Shown here one piece after another: positions 8,959-16,782 of a stretch of DNA of 64,000 bases. How positions within the stretch are numbered: the first letter of the stretch is position 1; each line of letters opens with the position of its first letter. Below the pieces are notes generated by a model, which saw nothing but the letters and a program-made list of their open reading frames with translations, was not told the origin of the DNA and ran no database searches. The DNA is taken from the NCBI GenBank assembly GCA_965249775.1, contig OZ252253.1, forward strand, positions 434,001-498,000. The letters run 5' to 3'. The translations under genes were made by a program, and so were the position numbers. Origin of the DNA: UBA822 sp965249775. Its GTDB lineage: Bacteria; Gemmatimonadota; Gemmatimonadetes; Longimicrobiales; Gaopeijiaceae.

Positions 8959-10065
8959 CTATCTTCCGGATCTCGTCCACCGCAGGAACGATGGCCCCTC
9001 GATTCCACGCGCCTCACCCCCGTGCTCGGGGTAGACCGACGCGACATAGATGTCCCCGTTGGCGTCCATCGCCATTTGATGGACGTAGACCGAGACGTCC
9101 TCGAGCCGCTGGACGATCCTCTTCGTTTCGGCGTCGACGATCGAGATGTGCTGCCGGCCAGGCCTCGAGCCCGTGTGCCCAAAGTAGATCCGGTCGCCGT
9201 ATACGGCGACGCTCAATGCTAGCCCTGGCCGCTCCATGTCGCCCCCGAAGTTCCCGATATACTCGCCTTCCTGCGACCACAGGTCATAGCGCTGCACGCA
9301 TCCGGGGAGCCCCGAGAGCCGCTCCTCCTTGATCTGGCCCGGTGCGGTCACGTACGGATGCGCGCTCAGACCGCAGAAGTTGCCTACGATGAGCGTGCCG
9401 TCCGGAGCCAGCGCAATGGAGTGCGGGGAGGCCATCTTTCCCGGCTCGGTGCCCAACCCGCCGACTTCCTTGAGGTAGGTGCCATCGGACGCGAACCAGA
9501 TCAGCCGTGAGTTCCAGTACCCGTCTGAGACGACGAAGCGTCCGTCCGGAAGGAACGCCACACCGGTGGGCCCGTTGAAGTGCCCCGGGTCGTCGCCCCA
9601 CACGCCATACTCGCCCACGGCCATCACCTTGTCGCCTTCGGGCGTCAGCTTCACGACCTGGTGGCCCTCCCGGTCGACCACCCACACGAACCCCTGGTCG
9701 TCGATATACATCGAGTGCGGACCGATAAACTCGTGCTCTTCAGCGAAATACCCGAGGAATTCCCCCTCGCGCGTCCACCGCGCGATCGAGCCGCGCCCCT
9801 TATAGCGCGACATCGCTAGCGGGTCCCCAGCCCAGTGGTCCACATCCCGCGCGATCGTGTAGACGACCCCGTCAGCGCCGACGGCGACGCCCGTCCCCAT
9901 CTCGAACTTCATGTCGCTCGGGTAGTGCGGCCAATCGTCGACCAGCTGGTAGCTTGCTGTCTCCTGCAGCGCCGCCGCGGTACGCGGCGAGGCCGTACAC
10001 GCTAGACCAGCCACAAGGGCCAGCAGCGCTGGGGTCGCTAGGGTCCGCCAAGACCGATTCTTCAT
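8959..10065 (-). CDS. secreted NHL-repeat protein resembling peptidyl-hydroxyglycine amidating lyase (PAL)
   Basis: About 368 residues. The start at 10065 has a perfect AAGGAGG and a signal peptide behind it; the longer frame up to 10254 has neither. The rest is a six-bladed NHL propeller with repeats such as GPHSMYIDDQGFVWVVDREGHQVVKL, FNGPTGVAFLPDGRFVVSDGYWNSRL and SPHSIALAPDGTLIVGNF. This spacing and the PHS/PTG-VSDGY-NSR signature are those of PAL, which cleaves hydroxyglycine peptides to amidated peptides. The gene converges on the PHM-like gene pair, with 22 bases between them. The link to peptide amidation is an inference; many NHL proteins have other roles. Confidence 0.72.
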   Translation of the reverse strand: MKNRSWRTLATPALLALVAGLACTASPRTAAALQETASYQLVDDWPHYPSDMKFEMGTGVAVGADGVVYTIARDVDHWAGDPLAMSRYKGRGSIARWTREGEFLGYFAEEHEFIGPHSMYIDDQGFVWVVDREGHQVVKLTPEGDKVMAVGEYGVWGDDPGHFNGPTGVAFLPDGRFVVSDGYWNSRLIWFASDGTYLKEVGGLGTEPGKMASPHSIALAPDGTLIVGNFCGLSAHPYVTAPGQIKEERLSGLPGCVQRYDLWSQEGEYIGNFGGDMERPGLALSVAVYGDRIYFGHTGSRPGRQHISIVDAETKRIVQRLEDVSVYVHQMAMDANGDIYVASVYPEHGGEARGIEGPSFLRWTRSGR

Positions 10066-10186
10066 CGCAACGACCTCCTTGCTGTGGACGCTCGGGCCGG
10101 TACCCTCACCCGAGTGCAGATTGGGAATTGAAGCCCCGACCCCCCTCTGGCGCCAGCCCCTTAGGTTGAATCTAGAGGGCAGATTA

Positions 10187-10210
10187 CTTACTCTTACCAG
10201 TAAGAGTAAG
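10187..10210. promoter_or_regulatory. perfect 10-bp inverted repeat, probable VapB operator
   Basis: CTTACTCTTA and TAAGAGTAAG face each other across four bases, ending 15 bases before the vapB start codon. AbrB-type antitoxins bind such palindromes to repress their own operon, so this is the likely autoregulatory operator. Confidence 0.75.
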
Positions 10211-10225
10211 AATACTGGAGGATCG

Positions 10226-10456
10226 ATGAAAATCACCACTAAGGGCCAAGTCACGATACCTCAGGGTATTCGCAAGCGGCTCGGTTTGCTTCCGCACACC
10301 GAAGTCGATTTTGAGGTACGTGATGACGTGGTCGTGCTGAAGAAGGCGGAGGTCGGCCGTCGTGGCCGAAGGATCGTCGAGCACCTCCGGGGCCGGGGCG
10401 ACGTACGGATGAGTACCGATGAGATCATGGCGCTCACTCGAGACGTGGAGCAGTGA
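10226..10456 (+). CDS. vapB: AbrB/SpoVT-type antitoxin (VapB)
   Basis: 76 residues starting at the ATG 4 bases after GGAGGATCG. The N-terminal swapped-hairpin DNA-binding fold is clear (MKITTKGQVTIPQGIRKRLG), followed by an acidic tail that would bind the toxin. The end of the gene overlaps the GTG of the PIN-domain gene by four bases, the usual arrangement of a VapBC pair. A perfect palindrome directly upstream is the likely operator. The pair lies between the PAL-like gene and the kinase and shows no mobile-element border. Confidence 0.92.
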   Translation: MKITTKGQVTIPQGIRKRLGLLPHTEVDFEVRDDVVVLKKAEVGRRGRRIVEHLRGRGDVRMSTDEIMALTRDVEQ

Positions 10457-10869
10457 GGGACACCCTGGTAGACAGCAACGTTCTTCTCGACCTCCTGACG
10501 GTAGATCCGACGTGGTACGAGTGGTCATCCGAGGCCATCGAGTCCCGAGCGGAGCGCTCAGTGCTCGTGATCGATCCGATCATATACGCGGAGGTTTCTA
10601 TCCGATTCGAGCGGATCGAGGAACTCGAAGAGGCACTGGCGCCTGATATGTTCCGGAGGGACACTTTGCCCTGGGAGGCGGCGTTCCTTGCCGGGAAGTG
10701 CTTCGTTCGGTACCGCAGACGCGGCGGTGCGAAGCACTCGCCGTTGCCGGACTTCTACATCGGCGCGCACGCAGCGGTGGCCGGGATGACGCTACTCACG
10801 AGAGACGAAGGCCGCTACCGCACCTACTTTCCCCAACTCGACATCTTCGCGCCGCTCCGAAGCTCGTAG
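10453..10869 (+). CDS. vapC: PIN-domain toxin ribonuclease (VapC)
   Basis: 138 residues from GTG, overlapping the antitoxin gene by four bases. PIN-domain acidic residues that bind Mg2+ are all visible: Asp in LVDSNVLLD near residue 8, Glu in IIYAEVS near 47, Asp in PLPDFYIGAHA near 100 and Asp in LTRDEGRY near 118. VapC toxins cleave specific RNAs, most often initiator tRNA or rRNA, unless held by VapB. Sequence details (ADFYIGAHA-type core) fit the stand-alone chromosomal VapC type. It is different from the two cassette-borne VapC proteins further on. Confidence 0.92.
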   Translation: MRDTLVDSNVLLDLLTVDPTWYEWSSEAIESRAERSVLVIDPIIYAEVSIRFERIEELEEALAPDMFRRDTLPWEAAFLAGKCFVRYRRRGGAKHSPLPDFYIGAHAAVAGMTLLTRDEGRYRTYFPQLDIFAPLRSS

Positions 10870-10923
10870 TCGCTTGCCGCCCACGCTTGCCGCCCCACAC
10901 ACCTCGCCCGCATCTTGTCCGCT

Positions 10924-13248
10924 ATGTCGGACGACCCAACCACCCGTCTCAACGCAGCCCTCGAAGGCCGCTACGCTATCGAGAGTAAGCTCGGCGAAGG
11001 CGGCATGGCCACGGTCTATCTGGCCAAGGATCTGAAGCACAATCGCAAAGTCGCGATCAGGGTGCTGAAACCCGAGCTGGCCGCGGCTATTGGGGCGGAG
11101 CGCTTTCTCGCCGAGATCAAGACCACGGCCAATCTGCAGCACCCCCATATCGTGCCGCTTTTCGACTCGGGTGAGGGAGACGGCGTCCTTTTCTACGTCA
11201 TGCCCCTCGTCGAAGGCGAGTCGTTGAGAGAGAAGCTGGTTCGTGAAAAACAGCTTTCGATCGATGATGCCCTCCAGATCGCCACGGCGGTAGCGAGCGC
11301 GCTCGACTATGCCCACCGTCGCGATGTCGTGCATCGCGACATCAAACCAGAGAACATCCTGTTTCACGACGGTCAACCGATGGTGACTGACTTCGGGATC
11401 GCACTCGCGGTAAGCGCGGCGGGTGGTAGCCGATTGACCCAGACAGGCATGTCTCTCGGGACACCGCAGTACATGAGTCCCGAGCAGGCCATCGGCGAGG
11501 GTGATGTGGATGCGAGGTCCGACGTGTATTCTCTGGGCAGCGTAACCTACGAGATGCTCGTGGGCGAGCCTCCACATATAGGCCGGACCGCCCAGGCCAT
11601 CGTGGCCAAGGTGATCACCCAGCAGGCCAGCCGGCTCAGCGCCCTTCGTGACACGGTCCCTTCGCATGTGGATTCCACCGTGCACAAGGCGTTGCAGAAG
11701 CTGCCGGCAGATCGATTCGCCAGTGTGGCTGACTTCGCCGAAGCCTTGGTCAAGCCGGGCCTGGTCGTCCAAACACGTGCGCCGGCAGGGAAGAGACATA
11801 GGCTCGCGGCCCTCCTCGGCGCCGGTGGTCTGGCCGTCGTGGCCGTCGTCGCGTCGTTGCTCGTGCGAACGGGCGGTGGTGGAGTGCCCCTCGACTCCGT
11901 GGCCGTGTTACCGTTCGAGAACACGAGCGGCGATCCCGACGGTGCGTATCTGAGCGAAGGAATTACCGAGAACCTGATCGACCGGCTTTCCGAGCTGGCC
12001 GACCTGCGTGTCGTGCCCAGGGGGATCTCGGCTCGTTACAAGGGAGAGGACCTCGACCTCGACGCGGTGGGTGCGGAGCTGAACGTCCGGGCGCTGGTGA
12101 CGGGGCGCGTTGGCGAGATAGGTGACCGGTTGGTGGTCCGCGTCGAGCTGATCGATGTAGCGGAGCTCGCACAGGTGTGGGGTGCCCAGTATGACGAGGG
12201 GATCGCGGATATTCTCGACGTGCAGGCGGAGCTTGTGACCCAGATCTCCCGCGAGCTTCAGATTCGCTTGTCTCCCGAGGACGAACGGAGCTTAACTCGT
12301 CACGACCCCGAGAACTCGGAGGCCTATCAGCTCTTCCTGAAGAGCCGTTACCACACATTGAAGATCAGCGCGGAGGGCATCGCTCGAGGTCTGGAATACG
12401 CGCAGCAGGCCGTCGAGCTCGACCCGACGTACAGTCTCGGGCATGCCGCCTTGGCCGATGCCTTCTTAGCCTCCGGTTTCCAGGGGCTGCTGCCCGTCGA
12501 GGAGGCTTACCCCAAGGCCCGGGCCGCGGCGTTGACGGCGATCGAGCTCGATGAGACGGTTTCCCAGGCCCGGCTCGAGATGGCACTCGTTCGTTGGTTC
12601 GTCGATTGGGATTGGACCGGAGCCCTCGGCGACGCGGAACGGGCAGTCGAGTTGGACCCGACGAACGCGGACGCGGTGAGCATGACTGGGATGTTTCTGT
12701 GTAACCTGAATCGCATGGACGAAGGCATCGCCCTGACGCGCCGCGCGGTTGAACTGGATCCTTTCACGCCGGACGTGGTCCAGAATCTTGGGCTCTGTTA
12801 CGGTTACGCAGGGCGGTACGAGGAGGCTCTGGCCAGCGCCGATGAGGTGCTCGAGCTGGAGCCGAACAACCTCCGAGCGCGGTTTGACAGGCCGGGCCTC
12901 CTCCAGTTGCTCGGTGAGCATGAGGCCGCCATCGCAGCGATGTACCAGGAGCTCGAGTCGGTGGGGCTGGATCCCGCCGCCAGTCCGCGCCTGGCGGGGC
13001 TGTACGCAAGGGTGGGACGCCTTCAGGATGCCAGGGACATCATCGAACGTGTTGACCTGGGAACCGCCGATCCGGTGACCCTGGCTGAGGTCTTCACCGA
13101 CCTGGGTGAGCCGGACTTGGCTTTTGACGCGCTCGAGCGCGCGCTCCGGGAACGCTCGGGTATGCTTCCGTTCGTGGTGAGGAGGCGCCTTGCTCCTCTT
13201 CGCGACGATTCGCGTTTCGATGACCTTCTCGATCGGGTCGGGCGATAG
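10924..13248 (+). CDS. transmembrane Ser/Thr protein kinase with TolB-like and TPR domains
   Basis: About 774 residues. Residues 17-280 are a Hanks-type kinase: glycine loop LGEGGMATVYLA, catalytic loop HRDIKPEN (Asp139), DFG at 156-158, APE-equivalent SPEQ. A single membrane span lies near 293-313 (LAALLGAGGLAVVAVVASLLV), followed by a TolB/adenylate-cyclase-associated type domain (SVAVLPFENTSGDPDGAYLSEGITENLI) and about eight TPR-like helices to the C-terminus. The lysine of the VAIK motif, which positions ATP, is replaced by Arg46 (KVAIRVLKPE), so catalysis may be weak or absent. This fusion is characteristic of Gemmatimonadota, where many copies occur per genome. Confidence 0.93.
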   Translation: MSDDPTTRLNAALEGRYAIESKLGEGGMATVYLAKDLKHNRKVAIRVLKPELAAAIGAERFLAEIKTTANLQHPHIVPLFDSGEGDGVLFYVMPLVEGESLREKLVREKQLSIDDALQIATAVASALDYAHRRDVVHRDIKPENILFHDGQPMVTDFGIALAVSAAGGSRLTQTGMSLGTPQYMSPEQAIGEGDVDARSDVYSLGSVTYEMLVGEPPHIGRTAQAIVAKVITQQASRLSALRDTVPSHVDSTVHKALQKLPADRFASVADFAEALVKPGLVVQTRAPAGKRHRLAALLGAGGLAVVAVVASLLVRTGGGGVPLDSVAVLPFENTSGDPDGAYLSEGITENLIDRLSELADLRVVPRGISARYKGEDLDLDAVGAELNVRALVTGRVGEIGDRLVVRVELIDVAELAQVWGAQYDEGIADILDVQAELVTQISRELQIRLSPEDERSLTRHDPENSEAYQLFLKSRYHTLKISAEGIARGLEYAQQAVELDPTYSLGHAALADAFLASGFQGLLPVEEAYPKARAAALTAIELDETVSQARLEMALVRWFVDWDWTGALGDAERAVELDPTNADAVSMTGMFLCNLNRMDEGIALTRRAVELDPFTPDVVQNLGLCYGYAGRYEEALASADEVLELEPNNLRARFDRPGLLQLLGEHEAAIAAMYQELESVGLDPAASPRLAGLYARVGRLQDARDIIERVDLGTADPVTLAEVFTDLGEPDLAFDALERALRERSGMLPFVVRRRLAPLRDDSRFDDLLDRVGR

Positions 13249-13309
13249 GCCGGCTTCGGCCTCTCCCCTTAGTACGAAGCCCTACTCAGTCGAAAAGGTG
13301 GAGTGACGG

Positions 13310-13450
13310 CTAGAGCGACCCGTACACCGCATCGATCATCGACGGCCAACGTGGGTCCGCGTCCAACCCGGGCGACATCCGGTTCATCGCATAGCCGAAC
13401 CCGAAATCCGCCACACTATGCAACAGACGCAGGCTCGCGCGCCACGCTTG
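13310..13450 (-). pseudogene. C-terminal remnant of a class-C beta-lactamase/esterase-family gene
   Basis: On the minus strand the frame ending at the stop at 13310 reads ADFGFGYAMNRMSPGL, then DPRWPSMIDAVYGSL. This is the end of serine beta-lactamase-like hydrolases, where the GFGY-MN segment lies near the C-terminus. Nothing upstream on that strand supplies the SxxK or YxN motifs, so only the tail survives. The loss of the rest marks a recombination border between the kinase and the patchwork that follows. Confidence 0.7.
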
Positions 13451-13548
13451 AAGTCCACTCGCGTTTGATAGACCCGTGGCGCGGCAGTGCTCGACGAGTA
13501 ATTTCAGGACCTTCGCGTCCGTGGAGCAACGTCGATTGAGGAGAGGAC

Positions 13549-14082
13549 ATGAGTGAACAGGAGAAGAAGTCGCTCACGAAAATTCAGCTTGGTGCGATTG
13601 TCGGGGCCGTAGTTGCGAGTCTGTTGGTCACGGCGGGCCTGGGGTGGTCCGTCACCTGCCCCTGCGACTTCACGCCCGGCGGGTTGTTGTTCGGAGACAG
13701 GGCTGGCGAAGAGGTTGTGGACTGGTCCTTCGCCAATGATGTATCTCTGTGTCAGATCCAAGTCGGCGGCCTGTTGCCGTATTCGATCAACCTCAACTGC
13801 ATGGCAACGAGCTCGGGAGATCTCTACCTGAGCTGTAGCGTGTGTGACACGAAGCGCTGGGCCGGCATCGTTGTCGGCGGCAACGACAGGGCCAAAATGC
13901 GACTGGACGGGACCGTGTATCCGGCAACGGTTACCCGGGTGATGGACCCGGATGAACTGGATCGAGCCTGGGCCGCTAGGGTCGACAAGCTTCAGCTTCA
14001 TAGTTCGGAGACAAACCCGGCGCCACCCATGGGCACGCCCCGTCCGGACCATTGGTGGTCGTTCCGTGTGGTTTCTCGGTAG
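13549..14082 (+). CDS. single-span membrane protein with PNPOx/nitroreductase-like domain (tentative)
   Basis: 177 residues behind GAGGAGAGGAC. One membrane span near residues 12-33 (LGAIVGAVVASLLVTAGLGW) is followed by a soluble domain: DWSF, QIQVGGLLPYSINLNC, GDLYLSCSVCDTKRWAGIVVG, MRLDGTVYPATVTRVMDPDEL. The pattern of a strand, 'lYl-x-C', then 'W-x-x-x-V' and 'lrldG-x-vY-a-x-R-v' resembles small flavin- or F420-dependent nitroreductase/PNPOx-like proteins. I hold this loosely and call the gene uncharacterised. The next feature downstream is the first IS110-family copy, about 240 bases away. The 14083-14323 gap holds no gene. Confidence 0.6.
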   Translation: MSEQEKKSLTKIQLGAIVGAVVASLLVTAGLGWSVTCPCDFTPGGLLFGDRAGEEVVDWSFANDVSLCQIQVGGLLPYSINLNCMATSSGDLYLSCSVCDTKRWAGIVVGGNDRAKMRLDGTVYPATVTRVMDPDELDRAWAARVDKLQLHSSETNPAPPMGTPRPDHWWSFRVVSR

Positions 14083-14499
14083 GATCGAGCCGCCGGACTG
14101 TGCCAACATGCTCTTACTTCCTCGATGTAGCACCGCGCCCATTAGCAGTTGTTGATCGTCAGCGCCAACGACGACGCGCGAGCCAACCGAGTCGCCGATC
14201 AGGCATTGGCCGACGTCACCACGGGGGGGTCTTGTGGCGGAGGCCCGCAATAGGCGATCCTCAGTACGACACCGACAACAGGGCAGGGGGTAGCGGGGCG
14301 TGGCGCAGAATCGCAGAGATGTTCTATGAAAGAGAGTGTCAAGACCGGGCTCCGCCCCGGCCGGATGCGAAGCGGTGGAGCGCTTGGCACTCAGCCCCTT
14401 GGTTGGATTAGCCCGGTCGTCAGAGAGCGGTATGCTGGATGAGTCAGTCTTCGTGTCGACCATGATGATCCTCGCTTGGGTGATCGATCCGTCCGGACT

Positions 14500-14670
14500 T
14501 GATTGAGTGGACCTGGGTCGTACGACGCGAACCATGGTTCTATCTGAGACTCAGCCTGGGGCCGGCCTGACACTTCTTCGGGTTCTGCGGAAGGGCCTGG
14601 AGTTAGACTCGTGCCTCGGCGTGACTGGGAGCCTGGCGTACGTCTCTGCTTGAGACTGCCTCCCGCACCG
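14500..14670 (-). ncRNA. candidate bridge RNA/seekRNA of IS copy 1 (bounds approximate)
   Basis: Read on the transposase strand, four segments occur in the order expected for a bridge RNA. Left target guide GCAGAGACGT (14649-14640) equals the attC top strand left of the insertion. Right target guide GTCTAAC (14608-14602) is the complement of attC GTTAGAC. Left donor guide GAAGAAGTGT (14579-14570) matches element end CAAGTTGTGT at 7 of 10. Right donor guide ATAGAAC (14543-14537) is the exact complement of element end GTTCTAT. Target guides share the core dinucleotide GT. A small hairpin (GCC-A-GGC with GCC-GA-GGC) lies between the target guides and another (CAG-CC with GGCUG) between the donor guides. 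The RNA ends are guesses. Confidence 0.75.
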
Positions 14671-14745
14671 TCGTCCGGGGGATTCGACGTTCCAAGGGAT
14701 CGAGGGTCAAGCGCTGCACCCACGCTCCAGGACGACGAACCCCCT

Positions 14746-15810
14746 CTACATTTGGGGTCGACTCAGCTGGGTCGGATCAAAGACTTCTCCGGTTTTGAGT
14801 AGACGAAGGGTGAGCGCGGCGAGCTTGCGAGCCAGCGTCACACGGGCGAGCTCCTCGCGCATCCCGCGCTCGATCATACGGTGATAGAAGTCTTGGAATG
14901 GGCCCCGACGTCCGATGGCTACGTTGGCGGCGCCCTTAAAGACATTCTTGAGTACGCGATTGTGGTTGCGGTTCAACCCTCGCGTGAGCGGAGGCCGACG
15001 GCGCCGCCGAGGACGCCCGTCGAACAACTCGTAGTCGGCGCTCGAGCGCGTGACGACGGCGAGTCCGGCATAGGCCCACAGGTTGCGCTTCGTGCGGAAG
15101 CGCCATGGCGTACCGATGGTTGCCAACAACAGCGCGATACGCACGGGCCCGAAGTAGGGGATCGTCTTGAGCACGCCAAAGGCCGGATCGCGCTTCGCTT
15201 CGGCCACCATGGCCGCCTTGGTCTTCTTGCGCTGAGTCCGAAGCACATCAAGCTGAGCGTACAGGGTCTCGGCACGTAGCCGAGCACCGTGCTCGGGTAG
15301 CTGTGCGACCCAGGCGGCGCGCCCCTTCGGCTGGTAGACACCGCCGCCCGTGGTTCGGATGGCCCGCGCACGGAACAGTGCCTTGAGCCGCAGCATCACG
15401 CGCGTGCCGTCCTCGACGAGGTTACGATAGGCTCGAGTCAGCTCCTTGAGGTCGGCTCGGCCGTGTGCGCCATGGTAGACCGCTCGCAGCCTGCCGCACC
15501 GCAACTGCTCCGACAGATCGTCGGCATCGACCTGGTCCCCCTTGTTACCCGAGCGCTTCTCGCCTCTGCGGTCACACACGATCACCCGATCCACCCGAGG
15601 ACTCAGTAGGTCATACAGCCACTGCGCCTGCGTTCCCTCCTCGAACACCACGTGCACCGAGCCAGCCATCGCGCTGAAGAACTCCCGGATCGATTTGTCG
15701 CTCGTCTCGACCACGCTACGCGCGATCACACGCCCCCCTGCGTTTCGAACCGTTGCCACTGTCATTGCCTGATGCACGTCGAGCCCCACATACTTCGTCG
15801 TTCGTTTCAT
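14746..15810 (-). CDS. IS110-family DEDD transposase, copy 1
   Basis: 354 residues starting MKRTTKYVGLDVH at 15810. The N-terminal RuvC-like DEDD domain has Asp11, Glu57 or Glu58 (VVFEEGTQ), Asp95 and Asp98 (QVDADDL). The C-terminal transposase_20 domain carries the helix-hairpin-helix-like segment IPYFGPVRIALLLATIG and then AGLAVVTRSSADY, where Ser256 or Ser257 is the likely catalytic serine. These enzymes recombine a circular element into DNA as directed by the element's own guide RNA. All six copies translate identically, so none has decayed. Upstream frames that extend the start differ by copy and are flanking DNA. Confidence 0.95.
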   Translation of the reverse strand: MKRTTKYVGLDVHQAMTVATVRNAGGRVIARSVVETSDKSIREFFSAMAGSVHVVFEEGTQAQWLYDLLSPRVDRVIVCDRRGEKRSGNKGDQVDADDLSEQLRCGRLRAVYHGAHGRADLKELTRAYRNLVEDGTRVMLRLKALFRARAIRTTGGGVYQPKGRAAWVAQLPEHGARLRAETLYAQLDVLRTQRKKTKAAMVAEAKRDPAFGVLKTIPYFGPVRIALLLATIGTPWRFRTKRNLWAYAGLAVVTRSSADYELFDGRPRRRRRPPLTRGLNRNHNRVLKNVFKGAANVAIGRRGPFQDFYHRMIERGMREELARVTLARKLAALTLRLLKTGEVFDPTQLSRPQM

Positions 15811-15910
15811 GAGAGCCGCCCTCTGCTGTGGTCCATGGTCGTTTCGCAACTCCACGGTACCCGCAGGGGGCGTGCTTTCAAGTTGTGTTAGACCGTCGGG
15901 AGGATGGCCA

Positions 15911-16552
15911 ATGGCCGAAACGAAAAAAGTCACGAAGCCGCGGGGCTACCGCTGGCGGCGGTCGCCGCTGCTTCTCTGTTGGCCACTCTGCTCGTTTTTG
16001 ATCACCGGATGCCGTGCATCGGAGGCAGAGCAAACGGTCAGTGATGGCCCAAATTACCTAGATGGAACGAGCCTTGTGCGTCCAATGGACTATCTCGAGT
16101 GGCCTTTCGTTGGTTCGGCTCTCGGTTTGGCGTATGAAGCTGAAACAGCTTCGTCAGGTGCGCCGCCCAATTTCACGAACGTTTTCGTAAACCCCTCTTC
16201 GTACCGCGCCTTCATGGAGTCTGGGGTGTGGCCGAACGGCACGGTGTTCGTTCTAGAACTCAGGCGCTCTCAGACTGACGCAGCCCCGAATAGGGGCGGG
16301 CAATTTCAAGGCGATTTGTTGTCCCTGGAGGCCGAAGTAAAGGATTCCCGATTTTCGGACGGATGGGCGTTCTTCAACTTCGGAAGGGGCACAGCACTAG
16401 CAGAGGTCGCGGGCCCGCTGTCAGGTGCTGCTGCTGCCCCGTGTGTAGAGTGTCACACGAATGAAACGGCCGTGGAACGCACGTTTGTACAGTTCTATCC
16501 CACGCTGCTACAGGTGGCTCGCCAAAAAGGCACGCTGAAACCGGGGTTCTGA
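15911..16552 (+). CDS. cytochrome P460-family lipoprotein
   Basis: 213 residues from the ATG 8 bases after GGGAGG; the open frame extends into the IS but that part is not native. A lipoprotein-type signal (LLCWPLCSFLITGC) is followed by a P460-like domain: VFVNPSSYRAFMESGVWPNGTVFVLELR, then WAFFNFG, and near the C-terminus the haem-attachment motif CVECH (residues 178-182) followed by FVQFYPTLL. In cytochromes P460 a Lys or Tyr crosslinks to the haem and the protein oxidises hydroxylamine or NO. Here I only see the fold and the haem site. The gene begins right after the GTTAG border of IS copy 1, like a cassette gene, but no attC follows it. Confidence 0.82.
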   Translation: MAETKKVTKPRGYRWRRSPLLLCWPLCSFLITGCRASEAEQTVSDGPNYLDGTSLVRPMDYLEWPFVGSALGLAYEAETASSGAPPNFTNVFVNPSSYRAFMESGVWPNGTVFVLELRRSQTDAAPNRGGQFQGDLLSLEAEVKDSRFSDGWAFFNFGRGTALAEVAGPLSGAAAAPCVECHTNETAVERTFVQFYPTLLQVARQKGTLKPGF

Positions 16553-16782
16553 GTCGAGGGCCCAGCGCGACGAGCGCCGCGGGGCCCCCGGGCGGCCTCC
16601 CTTCCAGTGATGCTCTCGCCAACCTAGGCACACCGATCCGCACGCGCTACACGGTGTGCCAGCAGTCTTATCCTCCCACGCCGGGTCACGCCGAAACCGC
16701 GTGCGCCTACCGTCTGGCCCCGCTATCATGGCGAGGCACACGGGGCGATTCGAACGATCTCTGGATATCAGAGGAGCACAAA

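Larger units (their letters stand above)
14324..15886 (-). mobile_element. IS110 family (IS1111-type) element, copy 1 of 6, 1563 bp
   Basis: The same 1563 bp occurs six times in this window, always in this orientation. The left border is GTT at 14321-14323 and the right border GTTAGAC at 15887-15893, so the exact ends are ambiguous by the shared GTT. Short subterminal inverted repeats built on TGAAAG lie 3 bases inside one end and about 7 inside the other, an asymmetry known for the IS1111 group. The transposase is followed by a 422-nt noncoding tail (14324-14745). This copy is outside the main cassette array: its left target reads GCAGAATCGCAGAGATGTT, a lone attC 3' half, and it interrupts the sequence just before the cytochrome P460 gene. 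Confidence 0.93.

Noticed and set aside
13425..13450. AGGCTCGCGCGC match to the attC loop near the beta-lactamase remnant
   Set aside because: Explained by the coding sequence of the remnant; no arms or cores nearby.
14083..14320. Complete attC upstream of IS copy 1
   Set aside because: I found no RYYYAAC heptamer followed by the left arm; only the right end (GCGCAGAATCGCAGAGATGTT) is attC-like.
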